Of a stretch of DNA of 64,000 nucleotides, positions 42,189 through 51,773 are shown piece after piece. A model generated the notes under the pieces. That model did not search any database and was not told where the DNA came from. It saw only the letters and a list, made by a program, of their open reading frames with translations. Each line of letters opens with the position of its first letter. The stretch's first letter is position 1. A program made the translations under genes and the position numbers. Where the stretch lies: assembly GCA_021498125.1 (NCBI GenBank), contig JAIZWL010000001.1, forward strand, positions 1,292,099 to 1,356,098. Reading direction: 5' to 3'. Origin of the DNA: Candidatus Thorarchaeota archaeon (GTDB taxonomy: Archaea; Asgardarchaeota; Thorarchaeia; Thorarchaeales; Thorarchaeaceae).

Positions 42189-42809
42189 TCACAGTTCTTC
42201 TGTTTTGTATTTAGTAACTACATCATCAATAAGAAACGACAGGTCATGGTCTTTCAGAATGGCCGCTATTTTTGATGCCAACTCTCTAATCTCAAAGTCC
42301 GCACGTGGATGCAGCCTGAGCCGGAGAAAATTACGTAGCGCTCGTGCGTTAATGGTCATCGTGATCTCTGTTGCGAGACCCTGTGGGAGGACTCTCCGTG
42401 CGTAATCTGGATCTTCGCCCTTTTCTATCAAGGTTTCATAGTAGTCACGACAAGTATTCCAGAAATCCTCGTAGATCTCTCTATATTCGGAATTCTCCGG
42501 ATACACGAAGTCCGCAGGACCATATTTTCTTCTGCGCCTTGCGCTCTTCTGGATAAATGACGCGATTCTATGGCGTACTAGTTGATGCGTCAGAACTCGG
42601 CTGACTCTTTGGATGTTAAATATAAATATCAGTGGTTCAATGGCAGTCTCGTGGCCCATTTTTATTATTTTTCGCAGAAATGTCTTTGCCTCATCATAGG
42701 TCATGTTCTTTAGTTCATTATAGCTGGCAGAATGGTAAGAGGTCTTTGTTATTGCTGCGGTCTTTATCACTGTGTCACTATCGGGTATCTGAATGACTTC
42801 GATCTTCAT
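42189..42809 (-). CDS. thyX: Flavin-dependent thymidylate synthase
   Basis: ThyX methylates dUMP to dTMP using FAD and methylenetetrahydrofolate. The signature reads RHRIASFIQKSARR (R79-R92), a variant of the usual RHR-x7-S motif. The DRVSRVLTHQLVRHR region and the C-terminal NARALRNFLRLRLHPRADFEIRELA block are intact. I chose the ATG at 42809 because GGAG lies eight bases upstream and the family begins at this strand (MKIEVIQIP), giving 206 residues; a frame from 42875 adds 22 residues. It stands alone. Confidence 0.93.
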   Translation of the reverse strand: MKIEVIQIPDSDTVIKTAAITKTSYHSASYNELKNMTYDEAKTFLRKIIKMGHETAIEPLIFIFNIQRVSRVLTHQLVRHRIASFIQKSARRRRKYGPADFVYPENSEYREIYEDFWNTCRDYYETLIEKGEDPDYARRVLPQGLATEITMTINARALRNFLRLRLHPRADFEIRELASKIAAILKDHDLSFLIDDVVTKYKTEEL

Positions 42810-43086
42810 GTGGTCCACTCCAATCCTCTCTCTATTCTCACGCACTACATTACCTTTTGAATCTATGAGTTCCAAGTTCTTGCTCTATTAGGCGAATGAA
42901 CAGATACTCTGACAAGGTGATGTTGGTGCTGCTCATTGGTTCTCTTATCAAAGTTGACAAAACTGTAATCTCTCTAGGTGCCAGATTTTTAGTGATTTTG
43001 ACCATTTCTGTAATTAGAATACGTTTCAAGATGATATCATTCGTTTCAGTATTTGACTGACCAGAACTAGTTATCCTAAAACAGCC

Positions 43087-43172
43087 AAAGTTTTCTGTAA
43101 CTGTCTACAACCCAAACTTTTATGACTGCTGTAGATGCGGCACGCCACGTATTAAGGGACGAGGCGTAACCC
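43087..43172 (+). promoter_or_regulatory. Nfn promoter region with a dispersed repeat end (copy D)
   Basis: In the 363-base space between thyX and the Nfn genes, CCAAAGTTTTCTGTAACTGT followed by CTACAACCC (43087-43115) resembles the right end of the 185-bp repeat. Directly behind it is a TATA-like CTTTTATG (43117-43124), then GAGGCG a few bases before the ATG at 43173. The repeat end thus borders the promoter. Confidence 0.4.
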
Positions 43173-44012
43173 ATGTACAAGATAGTACGAAAAAAGGTAC
43201 TCAATCCTGTCGTCAAGTTGATGGAGGTCAGCGCGCCGGACATCGCAAAAGTATGCCAGCCGGGTCAATTTATCATGATCCGCGTGAATGAGACTGGTGA
43301 GCGATTTCCGTTGACCGTTGCAGACTTCGACAGAGAGAAGGGAACCGTCACAATCGTCTTTCAAGAGGTCGGCAAATCGACGATGCTCCTCGGCACGCTC
43401 AATGAGGGCGATGAGATCCTCGATTTTGTAGGTCCTCTGGGACGACCGACGCATATTGACAAATTTGGTACAGTGTGTGTTGTTGGTGGCGGTTGTGGAA
43501 CAGCAATTGCATATCCTGTTGCAAGGGCCTTCAAAGAGGCCGGTAACCATCTCATCACGATCAATGGCGCAAGAACAATGGACCTTCTGATCTACAGAGA
43601 TGAGATGCAATCAATCAGTGATGAGTTCTACGAGACCACTGACGATGGTACCTGTGGGATTCACGGGTTTGTTACCACTGTTCTTGGAGACCTCATCCAG
43701 CAGGGTCGGAAGATCGACCTCGTCTTTGCGGTAGGACCTGCAATCATGATGAAGTTCGTGGCGAAGACCACTGAGGCGACGGGGATAAAGACCATTGTCA
43801 GCCTCAACAGTATTATGGTTGATGGAACTGGTATGTGTGGTGCATGCCGAGTTCATGTTGGTGGTCAGATGAAGTTCGCTTGTGTTGACGGTCCTGAGTT
43901 TGACGGTCATCAGGTTGACTTCAATGAGCTTCTCGGGCGTTTGAATGCGTACAGGGAGCAAGAGGCCATTGCTCTGGAACGATGGAAGAAAGAACATGGA
44001 GGTAGCAACTAA
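43173..44012 (+). CDS. nfnA: NfnA / sulfide dehydrogenase-type ferredoxin-NADP+ reductase small subunit
   Basis: The 279-residue subunit has a FAD domain (ERFPLTVADF), an NAD(P) domain (CVVGGGCGTAIAYPVARAF) and a C-terminal [2Fe-2S] site. The latter reads VDGTGMCGACR...FAC: C222, C225 and C237, with D217 in the place of the fourth ligand, as in NfnA. Together with the next gene it catalyses electron exchange between reduced ferredoxin, NADH and NADP+. The stop shares one base with the next start (TAATG). Confidence 0.9.
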   Translation: MYKIVRKKVLNPVVKLMEVSAPDIAKVCQPGQFIMIRVNETGERFPLTVADFDREKGTVTIVFQEVGKSTMLLGTLNEGDEILDFVGPLGRPTHIDKFGTVCVVGGGCGTAIAYPVARAFKEAGNHLITINGARTMDLLIYRDEMQSISDEFYETTDDGTCGIHGFVTTVLGDLIQQGRKIDLVFAVGPAIMMKFVAKTTEATGIKTIVSLNSIMVDGTGMCGACRVHVGGQMKFACVDGPEFDGHQVDFNELLGRLNAYREQEAIALERWKKEHGGSN

Positions 44013-45436
44013 TGTCTTCAGATAAGCCGAAACGGGTACGAAAACCACCCACAAAGAAGATTCCGATGCCTGAGCAAGACCCCGCTGAGAGGATCAAGAA
44101 CTTTGAAGAGGTTGCTCTTGGATATACTGTTGAGCTTGCTGTTGCTGAAGCAGAGAAATGCCTGCAGTGTCGCAACCCCCGTTGTATGAGCGGTTGCCCT
44201 GTTGAGGTACCAATCAAAGAGTTCATTGAACTGATCACTAAACGGGACTTCATGGGCGCGGCTGCAAAGATCAAGGAAACAAACAGTCTACCTGCCATCT
44301 GTGGTCGAGTCTGTCCTCAGGAGAGTCAGTGTGAGGCGAGTTGTATCTATGGCATCCGCAATGAGCCTATTGCCATCGGTCGTCTAGAACGCTTTGTTGC
44401 AGACTATGCACGTGAGCATGGTGAAGGTCTGCCTGAGATGGCACCAAAGAACGGCTTTCGTGTCGCAGTTGTTGGCTCGGGCCCATCGGGTCTCACATGC
44501 GCTGGCGATCTTGCAAAACTTGGTTATGAAGTCACGATCTTTGAGGCATTTCACAAGCCGGGTGGAGTTCTTGTCTATGGCATTCCACAGTTCAGGCTTC
44601 CAAAGGACATCGTTCAGAAAGAGGTTGATTATCTCAAGCGAATGGGTGTCGAACTCAAGTGTGATTATGTCATTGGAAAGATCCGCACGATCGACCAGTT
44701 GATGAATGAAGACGGCTACGACGCGGTCTTTGTTGGTTCGGGAGCAGGAGCCCCTAACTTCCTAAACATTCCCGGAATCAATCTTGTCGATGTCTATTCA
44801 GCAAACGAGTTCCTGACACGTGTCAATCTCATGAAGGCATACAGATTCCCTGAGTATGATACTCCCATCAAGATCGGGAAGAAAGTTGCTGTGATTGGTG
44901 GTGGCAACGTGGCAATGGATGCATCAAGGACGGCTCTACGTCTAGGTGCTTCTGATGTCCATATTGTCTATCGTCGATCCCGCAAGGAATTACCTGCCCG
45001 AGCTGAGGAAGTCCATCATGCAGAAGAGGAAGGTGTACAGTTCCAGTTGCTCACTAACCCCGTTGAGATTATTGGCGATGAGAAGGGAAATGTTGTGGGC
45101 ATGAGATGTATTCGCATGGAATTGGGCGAGCCTGATGAATCCGGTCGCAGGCGTCCTGTACCTATCCCCAATTCTGACTTTGTCATTGATGTGAATACGG
45201 TCGTCATTGCAGTGGGTAACTCTCCGAACCCGATTATCTCCCAGACCACTCCTGGTCTTGAAGTATCGAAGTGGGGCGGTATACTCATTGACGAAGAGAC
45301 TGGGATGACTTCCCGTGAAGGGATCTTTGCTGGTGGAGATATTGTCACTGGCGCAGCGACCGTCATCAGTGCAATGGGTGCTGGTAAGCGAGCCGCTCGC
45401 GGTATTCACGAATATCTCTCTAAAAAGAAGAAATAA
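44012..45436 (+). CDS. nfnB: NfnB / glutamate synthase small-subunit-like flavoprotein
   Basis: The 474-residue protein has an N-terminal two-[4Fe-4S] helical domain (EKCLQCRNPRCMSGCPVEVPI, then AICGRVCPQESQCEASC), an FAD-binding motif (VAVVGSGPSGLTCAGDLAKLGYEVTIFE) and an NADPH motif (VAVIGGGNVAMDASRTALRLGA). The set matches both GltD and NfnB. Because nfnA is coupled directly upstream and no gltB is present, the Nfn/sulfide dehydrogenase role is more likely than glutamate synthesis. Confidence 0.9.
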   Translation: MSSDKPKRVRKPPTKKIPMPEQDPAERIKNFEEVALGYTVELAVAEAEKCLQCRNPRCMSGCPVEVPIKEFIELITKRDFMGAAAKIKETNSLPAICGRVCPQESQCEASCIYGIRNEPIAIGRLERFVADYAREHGEGLPEMAPKNGFRVAVVGSGPSGLTCAGDLAKLGYEVTIFEAFHKPGGVLVYGIPQFRLPKDIVQKEVDYLKRMGVELKCDYVIGKIRTIDQLMNEDGYDAVFVGSGAGAPNFLNIPGINLVDVYSANEFLTRVNLMKAYRFPEYDTPIKIGKKVAVIGGGNVAMDASRTALRLGASDVHIVYRRSRKELPARAEEVHHAEEEGVQFQLLTNPVEIIGDEKGNVVGMRCIRMELGEPDESGRRRPVPIPNSDFVIDVNTVVIAVGNSPNPIISQTTPGLEVSKWGGILIDEETGMTSREGIFAGGDIVTGAATVISAMGAGKRAARGIHEYLSKKKK

Positions 45437-45444
45437 TTTAATAT

Positions 45445-45500
45445 GGGATGTGCCTGTCACTGGCCATCCCTCTTTTCTTTTTGTTTTGTTTTGCTTTGTT
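45445..45500 (+). terminator. Terminator after nfnB
   Basis: A hairpin with arms GGGATG (45445-45450) and CATCCC (45475-45480), extended by CC/GG inside, begins nine bases after the stop and is followed by a long T-rich stretch (45481-45500). Confidence 0.65.
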
Positions 45501-45554
45501 TCAAAAGAAAGATTTGATTAGGCGTTATCTCTGATGATAGTCGAGGTCAGAATC

Positions 45555-47078
45555 ATGCAGCAGGATCCAATCACCACTGAGGAAATGCAAGTAGCAGAAT
45601 TGAATGCCCAGTATCTTGGGATTAATCACGGAATGTTGATGCAGGCTGCCGGACGAGAGGTCTCGCGTGTCATTATTGATTGTGAAAAGATTGTTGGTGC
45701 TCGTGTTGTTGCGGTCTGTGGCGGTGGTGGTAATGGTGGCGATGGAATGGTGGCCGCCCGTCATCTACATGAGGCTGGTGCGAAGGTTGAAGTCTTGCTC
45801 GTTGGGGGTTCACGTGGGATCACCAGCCCTGATGCAAAGTTCAATTGGTACATCCTGCAAAATCTCTCAGGGGTCAAGATCACCGAGCTGAGGACTGAGA
45901 GTGCAGTGAGTTCCTGTTCTGCATTCAAGGAGGCCTCGATCATTATTGATGCTCTTCTTGGATTTGGCCTCCGTAGTCCGATACGTGAACCGATTGCAAC
46001 CGCGATACAAATGATCAATGATTCTTCTGCTCGCAAATATTCTATCGACCTTCCCACAGGTATTCATTCTGAGACTGGTGAAGTGCTCAATACTGCTGTT
46101 GTGGCGGATGTGACTATTACGCTCCATGCGCCCAAGCATGGTCTCTTGAAGGCGACCGATCATGTTGGGGATCTAGTGGTCGTACCCATTGGGATACCTC
46201 CAGAGGCCTATACGATCTGTGGTGATGGTGACCTCTGGCTGTTCAACCGTCCTCGTTCGTTACAATCCAAGAAAGGCGATTTCGGTCGTATCCTTGTTGT
46301 TGGTGGGAGCGATGTCTTCTCTGGTGCTCCCGCTCTGGCCGGAATGGCCGCGTACCGTTCAGGTGCAGATCTTGTGAGTGTTGTTGCTCCCGAGCCTGTG
46401 GTCTCAGCAATCCGCTCGTACAGTCCCAACCTTATGGTGGCTAGCACTGGGACTAAGATTCTCTCGCCGGAAGCGGTAGATGTTGTTCTCCACCATACGC
46501 GGAAGAGCGATGTTGTGATCTTGGGTCCCGGTCTTGGTCGTGCTGATGAAACCCGTTCAGCGGTGAAGTCCATCCTAGACGATCTGGTCTCTAATCATCA
46601 CAATATAGTTCTGGATGCTGATGGTCTAAAACTGGTGGCTGGCAGTGGCATCAAGTTCGGTCCTGAGCATACGGTCTTGACCCCCCATTGGGGGGAGCTG
46701 GGTATCATTATTGGCCATGATATTGGTGACTCACATGATTTGGATAACCGGATATCTCAGGCAATCGAGGCGGCTAGACTGTATGACGCAACGATCCTGT
46801 TAAAGGGTGCCACGGACATCATTGCTCGGCCTGACGGGAAATTCAAATTAAACAAGACTGGTTGTCCTGCGATGACTGTTGGTGGAACTGGTGATGTGTT
46901 GACCGGGATCACTGCTGCTTTTCTTGCACGAGGCAAGGGTGCCTTTGCGGCGGCTTCTGCTGCTGCCTTTGTCTCTGGTCTTGCAGGGGAGGCGGCTTTT
47001 GAGAAGCTTGGTGATCACATCGTAGCAACGGATTGTATTGAAGAGATACCGTTGGTAATGCACGCTGAGTCTAAGTGA
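45555..47078 (+). CDS. nnr: Bifunctional NAD(P)H-hydrate epimerase / ADP-dependent dehydratase
   Basis: This enzyme repairs damaged NAD(P)HX. The N-terminal epimerase domain (to about residue 210) has GGGGNGGDGMVAARHL and the DLPTGI phrase; the C-terminal carbohydrate-kinase-like dehydratase has FGRILVVGGSDVFSGAPALAG, VILGPGLGR, LDADGLK and NKTGCPAMTVGGTGDVLTG. I chose the ATG at 45555 because GAGGTC precedes it; the frame from 45534 adds seven residues. The 3' end overlaps the convergent CoA gene by eight bases. Confidence 0.95.
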   Translation: MQQDPITTEEMQVAELNAQYLGINHGMLMQAAGREVSRVIIDCEKIVGARVVAVCGGGGNGGDGMVAARHLHEAGAKVEVLLVGGSRGITSPDAKFNWYILQNLSGVKITELRTESAVSSCSAFKEASIIIDALLGFGLRSPIREPIATAIQMINDSSARKYSIDLPTGIHSETGEVLNTAVVADVTITLHAPKHGLLKATDHVGDLVVVPIGIPPEAYTICGDGDLWLFNRPRSLQSKKGDFGRILVVGGSDVFSGAPALAGMAAYRSGADLVSVVAPEPVVSAIRSYSPNLMVASTGTKILSPEAVDVVLHHTRKSDVVILGPGLGRADETRSAVKSILDDLVSNHHNIVLDADGLKLVAGSGIKFGPEHTVLTPHWGELGIIIGHDIGDSHDLDNRISQAIEAARLYDATILLKGATDIIARPDGKFKLNKTGCPAMTVGGTGDVLTGITAAFLARGKGAFAAASAAAFVSGLAGEAAFEKLGDHIVATDCIEEIPLVMHAESK

Positions 47079-48060
47079 TGACTGGCATCTGATCAAGTAG
47101 AGCGCGTGCACGGCTCTTGTTCTCTTCAGTCACGGGCACCCATACGATTCCCTTGTCTGGTTGGCCGTATAACATGACGGATCCCTCGGGAGCAAGCAAT
47201 ACGACCGGGAAGCCAAGTAGATCCTCTTCGCCCTCAACAAAAATAAGTGATTGATGTCTGTCACGTAGAGCAGTGCCTATTGTCGACCAAGCCTCAGGAT
47301 AGATGGCCGCAGCCGGATTGTAGATTCTATACTCTCTCTGGAGTGTGATGGTCTTGTCATAGATTCCTCGTTTTGTGCTTCCATCTACTATACATAGATC
47401 GGGCTTGGCTCCAGCCTCGATAAGCGTGGCACTTGTCACATCTCCCACAGTGATCACTTGTTTTGGAGTCTCGTCTTCAAGTCGTTTCACAGCTTGCTCT
47501 TCAGGGGGGCCATCCCTCACATCGAAGAGATCCCCCTTTGGTGACTTTAGGTCTCCACGCCGTTCCATCTCTAATCTACGTGGAGGTTCTTCTGTACCAA
47601 CGAGTCTGCGGCCCTCCCTGTCGATCTGGCCAAGTCGTATCCTTGCAGAGGAGACCTTGTCGCCATCATCTGCTCGTACAGGTTTGATGTACTTATGCTT
47701 GTCAATGTCCCCAAAGACCTCTTTCCGTTGATGTACTCCCTTCTCATCAATTTCCGTACAACACGGACCTTTAAACATCACAAAGGTAGTAGCACCCTCT
47801 ATTTTCAATAGGTCCTCATACCTATCAAACACGGTGATTTCAATAATGCCCTCAAGGTCATTGAGCTCCAGATACTTTTGCAAAGCTTTCACACGAACTT
47901 CAACTGGCTGGATAATCTGACCAAGTTCAAGGTCATGCCCCATCAATTCTCCATCCGTGACAACGGCAATCGGTCTGTCCGCATCTTGGATATAGTCAAT
48001 GAGTACTTGATGTCCTACATGCAGGCGATCAAAGAGATTTAGGGCATATGTCTTGGTCAT
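47071..48060 (-). CDS. Fused pantetheine-phosphate adenylyltransferase and GTP-dependent dephospho-CoA kinase
   Basis: The first half (residues 1-150) is a nucleotidyltransferase with the HxGH motif HVGH (14-17) and a KVSSARIR helix at its end, the archaeal CoaD type. After a charged linker (about 150-195) comes a DUF359 domain: VGDVTSATLIEAGAKPDLCIVDGSTKRG, NPAA, and VEGEEDLLGFPVVLLAP, now known as GTP-dependent dephospho-CoA kinase. The one chain would thus carry out the last two steps of CoA synthesis. It converges on nnr with an 8-base overlap and begins 83 bases from the divergent phosphoesterase. Confidence 0.9.
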   Translation of the reverse strand: MTKTYALNLFDRLHVGHQVLIDYIQDADRPIAVVTDGELMGHDLELGQIIQPVEVRVKALQKYLELNDLEGIIEITVFDRYEDLLKIEGATTFVMFKGPCCTEIDEKGVHQRKEVFGDIDKHKYIKPVRADDGDKVSSARIRLGQIDREGRRLVGTEEPPRRLEMERRGDLKSPKGDLFDVRDGPPEEQAVKRLEDETPKQVITVGDVTSATLIEAGAKPDLCIVDGSTKRGIYDKTITLQREYRIYNPAAAIYPEAWSTIGTALRDRHQSLIFVEGEEDLLGFPVVLLAPEGSVMLYGQPDKGIVWVPVTEENKSRARALLDQMPVIT

Positions 48061-48143
48061 TCAGACATCTCCTTCTTTCCGAGAGACGAAGTTTAATATC
48101 AGTGTTTCACTGCCTACATCAAAAAACTTGTAGAGTAGAGAAA

Positions 48144-48836
48144 ATGAGGATTGCGGCAGTAGCAGATGTCCACAGTCCCCGGTTCTTACAGGAATTCACA
48201 ATGAGTCTTCAGGAATGTCAGAGACCTGATATCTTCCTGCTAGCGGGTGATATCATCGAACGCGGGAGCGCTGAACAATTCGCAGTGGTACTCGATACCA
48301 TAGATGACGTACTCGGCAAGGGTTTTCCAATAGTATCGTGTTTTGGAAATGAGGAATATACTGAGGTCCGGAAGAACATTATCTCATTAGTGTCGGGGCG
48401 TGTAGTGATACTTGATGAGAAGGCTGAGATCTTTACGATTGATGGAGTCCGTGTCGGTATTGTTGGCACTCAAGGTTCATTAGATCGTCCCACCACTTGG
48501 CAGGAACGACATATGCCCAGCATTCGTAGTACTTTTGAGCGTCGGGCACATCGTGCAGAATCATTGCTCCGAAAGATTCGTTCTGATGTTGATCGTCGTA
48601 TCTTACTAATGCATTACAGTCCCTGTCTTGAGACCTGCGAGGGCGAGAACACTCGATCCTTCCCTTGGCTTGGAAGTCGTAAGTTCTATCGTGTTTTAAT
48701 AAAAGAAAGACCTGACCTCGTGATCCATGGGCATGTACATAATGCTGTGGTCCACGAGGCAGAGATTGGGGGAACGCTAGTGCGTAACGTCGCGCTCCCC
48801 GCAGTTGGTCGAGTGACCGAACTTGATATCTGGTAA
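48144..48836 (+). CDS. Metallophosphoesterase
   Basis: The 230-residue protein has the calcineurin-like metal motifs in order: ADVH (D-x-H), LAGDII (GD), CFGNEEY (GNxx), LLMHYSP and HGHVHNA (GHxH). I chose the ATG at 48144 (MRIAAVADVH), because the fold begins there; the frame from 48048 overlaps the divergent gene. The substrate is unknown. Confidence 0.9.
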   Translation: MRIAAVADVHSPRFLQEFTMSLQECQRPDIFLLAGDIIERGSAEQFAVVLDTIDDVLGKGFPIVSCFGNEEYTEVRKNIISLVSGRVVILDEKAEIFTIDGVRVGIVGTQGSLDRPTTWQERHMPSIRSTFERRAHRAESLLRKIRSDVDRRILLMHYSPCLETCEGENTRSFPWLGSRKFYRVLIKERPDLVIHGHVHNAVVHEAEIGGTLVRNVALPAVGRVTELDIW

Positions 48837-48838
48837 AC

Positions 48839-49261
48839 TCACTTGTGACCTGTCACTTTCATCGTAGGCTCGAACTTGTATCCGTAGACGATAATCCCTT
48901 CTTGTCCGAACTCGCGAATCTTTCTGAAGCAGGCACGTACTCGCATACCTATCTCGATCTCTTCGGGTTCGCAATTGACAATCTGTGCTGTCAAACGTGG
49001 GCCCTCGTCCAATTCTACTTGGGCTACGATGTACGGCACCTGTCGCTTGAAGTCTTGAGGTGCTTGTCGTACAATTGCAAATGTGTGTATTTTTCCAAGT
49101 CCTTTGAAGTGGAACTCTTCAAGGTCTCCTTTCCTTCGACATTTTGGACAGACAAGACGCGGAGGGAAGTAGTATGTGTCACACGTTTTGCAATGGCTGC
49201 CTTCAATGTTGTATAGTGACTTGATCTTTCTCCAAATCTGTGCTACACCTTTATCTGACAT
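48839..49261 (-). CDS. DUF35 OB-fold / zinc-ribbon protein of the mevalonate cluster
   Basis: The 140-residue protein has an N-terminal helix, a C4 rubredoxin-like zinc ribbon (CKTCDTYYFPPRLVCPKC) and an OB fold. In archaea this protein holds thiolase and HMG-CoA synthase in one complex and channels acetoacetyl-CoA. It follows the thiolase gene after five bases, fitting that role. Confidence 0.92.
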   Translation of the reverse strand: MSDKGVAQIWRKIKSLYNIEGSHCKTCDTYYFPPRLVCPKCRRKGDLEEFHFKGLGKIHTFAIVRQAPQDFKRQVPYIVAQVELDEGPRLTAQIVNCEPEEIEIGMRVRACFRKIREFGQEGIIVYGYKFEPTMKVTGHK

Positions 49262-49266
49262 TTACA

Positions 49267-50427
49267 TTACCTCCCAAGAATATGCACGATTGCAGTTGCA
49301 CCCGTACCTCCGACGCTGACCGTCATTCCTTTCTCGGCACCATCCACCTGCCTCTTCTCGGCATCGCCCCTGAGTTGAAGTGCGATCTCTACGACCTGCG
49401 CGACACCTGTGGCTCCGATTGGATGACCCCTTGCTTTGAGTCCGCCTGAGGGGTTGACCGGGAATTTGCCATCTAATTCCGTAAGTCCCTCTTCTAGGAT
49501 CTTACCGCCCTTTCCTTTCTCGGTGATCCCAATGTCTTCTGTCAGAATGATCTCTCCGATCGTGAAGCTGTCGTGTAGCTCGAAGACATCAATGTCTTTG
49601 ATGGTCAGACCTGACTCCTGTAAAGAGGTCTTACTTGCACGAACTGCTGCATCCATGGTCGTGATATCTCTACGGTCATGGAGTGCCAATGTATCGCTTG
49701 CTTGTTCAGATGATACTACATAGACAGGCGAGTCCGTGAACTCTTTTGCCTTCTCGGCAGAACACATGATGAGGCCAGCCGCTCCATCTGTCACTGGGGC
49801 CGAGTGTAGGACCCTGATCGGGTCTGCTATCAACCCTGATCTCATGACGACCTCTAATGGGACCGGTCGCTGGAACTGCGCCCATGGGTTCCACTGGGCA
49901 TTCTTATGGTTCTTCACGGTCACCATGCTGAGGTGTTCCTCAGTAGTACCGTATTCCTTCATGTGACGCCTTGCCATGAATGCGTATAGGGCTGGTAGTG
50001 TTGCACCGAACATGCCTTCCCATTCCCAGTCAGTTGCTACACTCATGGTGTCCATTGCTGCGCTCTGAGTCACGTCGCTCATCTTTTCGGCACCCAGCAC
50101 AAGCATCATATCATGCTCACCGGACTTGATTGCCATGTATGCCTGACGGACCGCAGCGGCACCGCTTGCGCAGGCAGCTTCCACACTATAGGCTGTGACA
50201 CTGCTCATGCCACCCATGTCTGCTGCAAGGGCCCCAAGATGTTCTTGCCCTGTGAATCGACCCGCGCTCATGTTTCCTACGACAATTCCGTCAATATCTT
50301 TACCGTGTACTCCAGAATCGAAGATGGCTGTCATTGCCGCTTCAAGGGTGATTTCTCGAATGCTCTTGTCCCAGAGCTCGCCAAACTTGCTCATTCCGAC
50401 TCCAATAATTGCTACATCTTTTTCCAT
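49267..50427 (-). CDS. Acetyl-CoA C-acetyltransferase (archaeal thiolase)
   Basis: The 386-residue thiolase condenses two acetyl-CoA to acetoacetyl-CoA, the first step of the mevalonate route. The nucleophile is C86 in VEAACASGAAA; the NPSGGLKARGHPIGATG motif gives the catalytic His, and the final VSVGGTGATAIVHIL replaces the usual CxG cysteine with SVGG, as in the SCP2-like archaeal type. It lies between HMG-CoA synthase and DUF35. Confidence 0.93.
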   Translation of the reverse strand: MEKDVAIIGVGMSKFGELWDKSIREITLEAAMTAIFDSGVHGKDIDGIVVGNMSAGRFTGQEHLGALAADMGGMSSVTAYSVEAACASGAAAVRQAYMAIKSGEHDMMLVLGAEKMSDVTQSAAMDTMSVATDWEWEGMFGATLPALYAFMARRHMKEYGTTEEHLSMVTVKNHKNAQWNPWAQFQRPVPLEVVMRSGLIADPIRVLHSAPVTDGAAGLIMCSAEKAKEFTDSPVYVVSSEQASDTLALHDRRDITTMDAAVRASKTSLQESGLTIKDIDVFELHDSFTIGEIILTEDIGITEKGKGGKILEEGLTELDGKFPVNPSGGLKARGHPIGATGVAQVVEIALQLRGDAEKRQVDGAEKGMTVSVGGTGATAIVHILGR

Positions 50428-50439
50428 TATTTTCCCTCC

Positions 50440-51483
50440 TTATGCTAATGACTTGATCTTCTTCCTGTATTTCGCATAGGTTGAGTAGTCAACGTACTTC
50501 TTGCGCTCGATATAGTCATCAACCGTCGGGACTTTACCTCTGTGATTCTCAATCTCGTCTTCGACTGTTATGGCGAACGCATCACTTCCTGCGCCTGAGC
50601 CGTATGACACCATGAAGATCCGTGAACCCGGTTTTGCAATGTCAAGTACCCGCGCCAAGCCTATTATTGAGGATCCGGAGTAGGTATTGCCAATTCGTCT
50701 GACAACAAGACTATCCTCGAGTTTCTCTTTTGGCACGCCCAACTGCTTTCCCATTGCAACAGGGAATTTTCCATTTGGCATATGGAACACAAAGTAGTCC
50801 CAGTCATCAATGGTTGTCTTTGTTTTCTCAAAGAGAAGTTTTGCGGCTGCACCGACATGCCTAAAGTATGCGGGCTCACCTGTGAATCGTGCTCCATGGC
50901 TTGGGAAGTCCTCACCCTCTCTTCGCCAGAAGTCTGGAGTGTCTGTTGTGAACGATACTGTAGTTTCAATGGTCGCTACAGGGTTGTCATTTCCAATGAC
51001 AAAGGCTGCTCCACCTGCTGCTGCCGAGTACTCGAGAGCATCACCAGGTCTGCCTTGAGCCGTGTCCGAGCCAATGGCCATTCCCAGCTTGATCATGTCC
51101 GATTGGACCAGTCCCATACATGTCTGAATCGCGGCTGTTCCAGCCTTGCATGCAAATTCATAGTCAGCACATGTGATGTTGTGGTCGCAGCCAATCGCTT
51201 CAAGAACGATCGTTCCGGTTGGCTTGACCGCGTATGGGTGAGATTCTGAACCAACATAGATTGCTCCGATATCCTTCGGGTCAATCCCTGCATATTTGAC
51301 CGCATTCCGAGCCGCCTCAGTTGAGATTGTTATAACATCCTCATCCGGACCCGGTACGGACTTTTCAAATACACCAAGGCCTTTTCCTAATTTTGCACCG
51401 TCTTCACCCCAGACAGTTGCAATATCTTCGGTCTTGATGCGATATTTTGGTATGTATACACCATAACCAATAATTCCAACCAT
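50440..51483 (-). CDS. Hydroxymethylglutaryl-CoA synthase
   Basis: The 347-residue enzyme adds acetyl-CoA to acetoacetyl-CoA. The catalytic Cys is C112 in [14 protein letters not shown]80 lies in [13 protein letters not shown] and the histidine in FHMPNGKFP. Length and motifs are those of archaeal HMG-CoA synthase. It is the first gene of the operon HMGS-thiolase-DUF35, which supplies mevalonate for ether-lipid synthesis. Confidence 0.95.
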   Translation of the reverse strand: MVGIIGYGVYIPKYRIKTEDIATVWGEDGAKLGKGLGVFEKSVPGPDEDVITISTEAARNAVKYAGIDPKDIGAIYVGSESHPYAVKPTGTIVLEAIGCDHNITCADYEFACKAGTAAIQTCMGLVQSDMIKLGMAIGSDTAQGRPGDALEYSAAAGGAAFVIGNDNPVATIETTVSFTTDTPDFWRREGEDFPSHGARFTGEPAYFRHVGAAAKLLFEKTKTTIDDWDYFVFHMPNGKFPVAMGKQLGVPKEKLEDSLVVRRIGNTYSGSSIIGLARVLDIAKPGSRIFMVSYGSGAGSDAFAITVEDEIENHRGKVPTVDDYIERKKYVDYSTYAKYRKKIKSLA

Positions 51484-51773
51484 GGTCGCTTACCTCTTTA
51501 TTTCGGTGAACGCCGAATTGTATTACGTCACTTGGCTCAGGTTTCGAGCGAGAGCCTCTTATGAAGCTTTTCGTATAACATGAGCGCCATGACGACACAC
51601 ACCGAATGATGTGTTCCAATATCGTAGTATGACGATACTGCTCGCAGTGCCTACTATTTATCAATACCGACCTATCAACTTGCAATGTCTTTTTTTCAGT
51701 CGGCATTAGCCGAAAATGTCCGAACTGATTAAGGCTATAAGGCCCCGTTCACATCTTTCATTTGGGTGTTTAA

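Noticed and set aside
44012-45436. Glutamate synthase small subunit (gltD)
   Set aside because: The sequence would allow it, but the partner upstream is an NfnA-type subunit with the Asp/3-Cys [2Fe-2S] site and there is no gltB.
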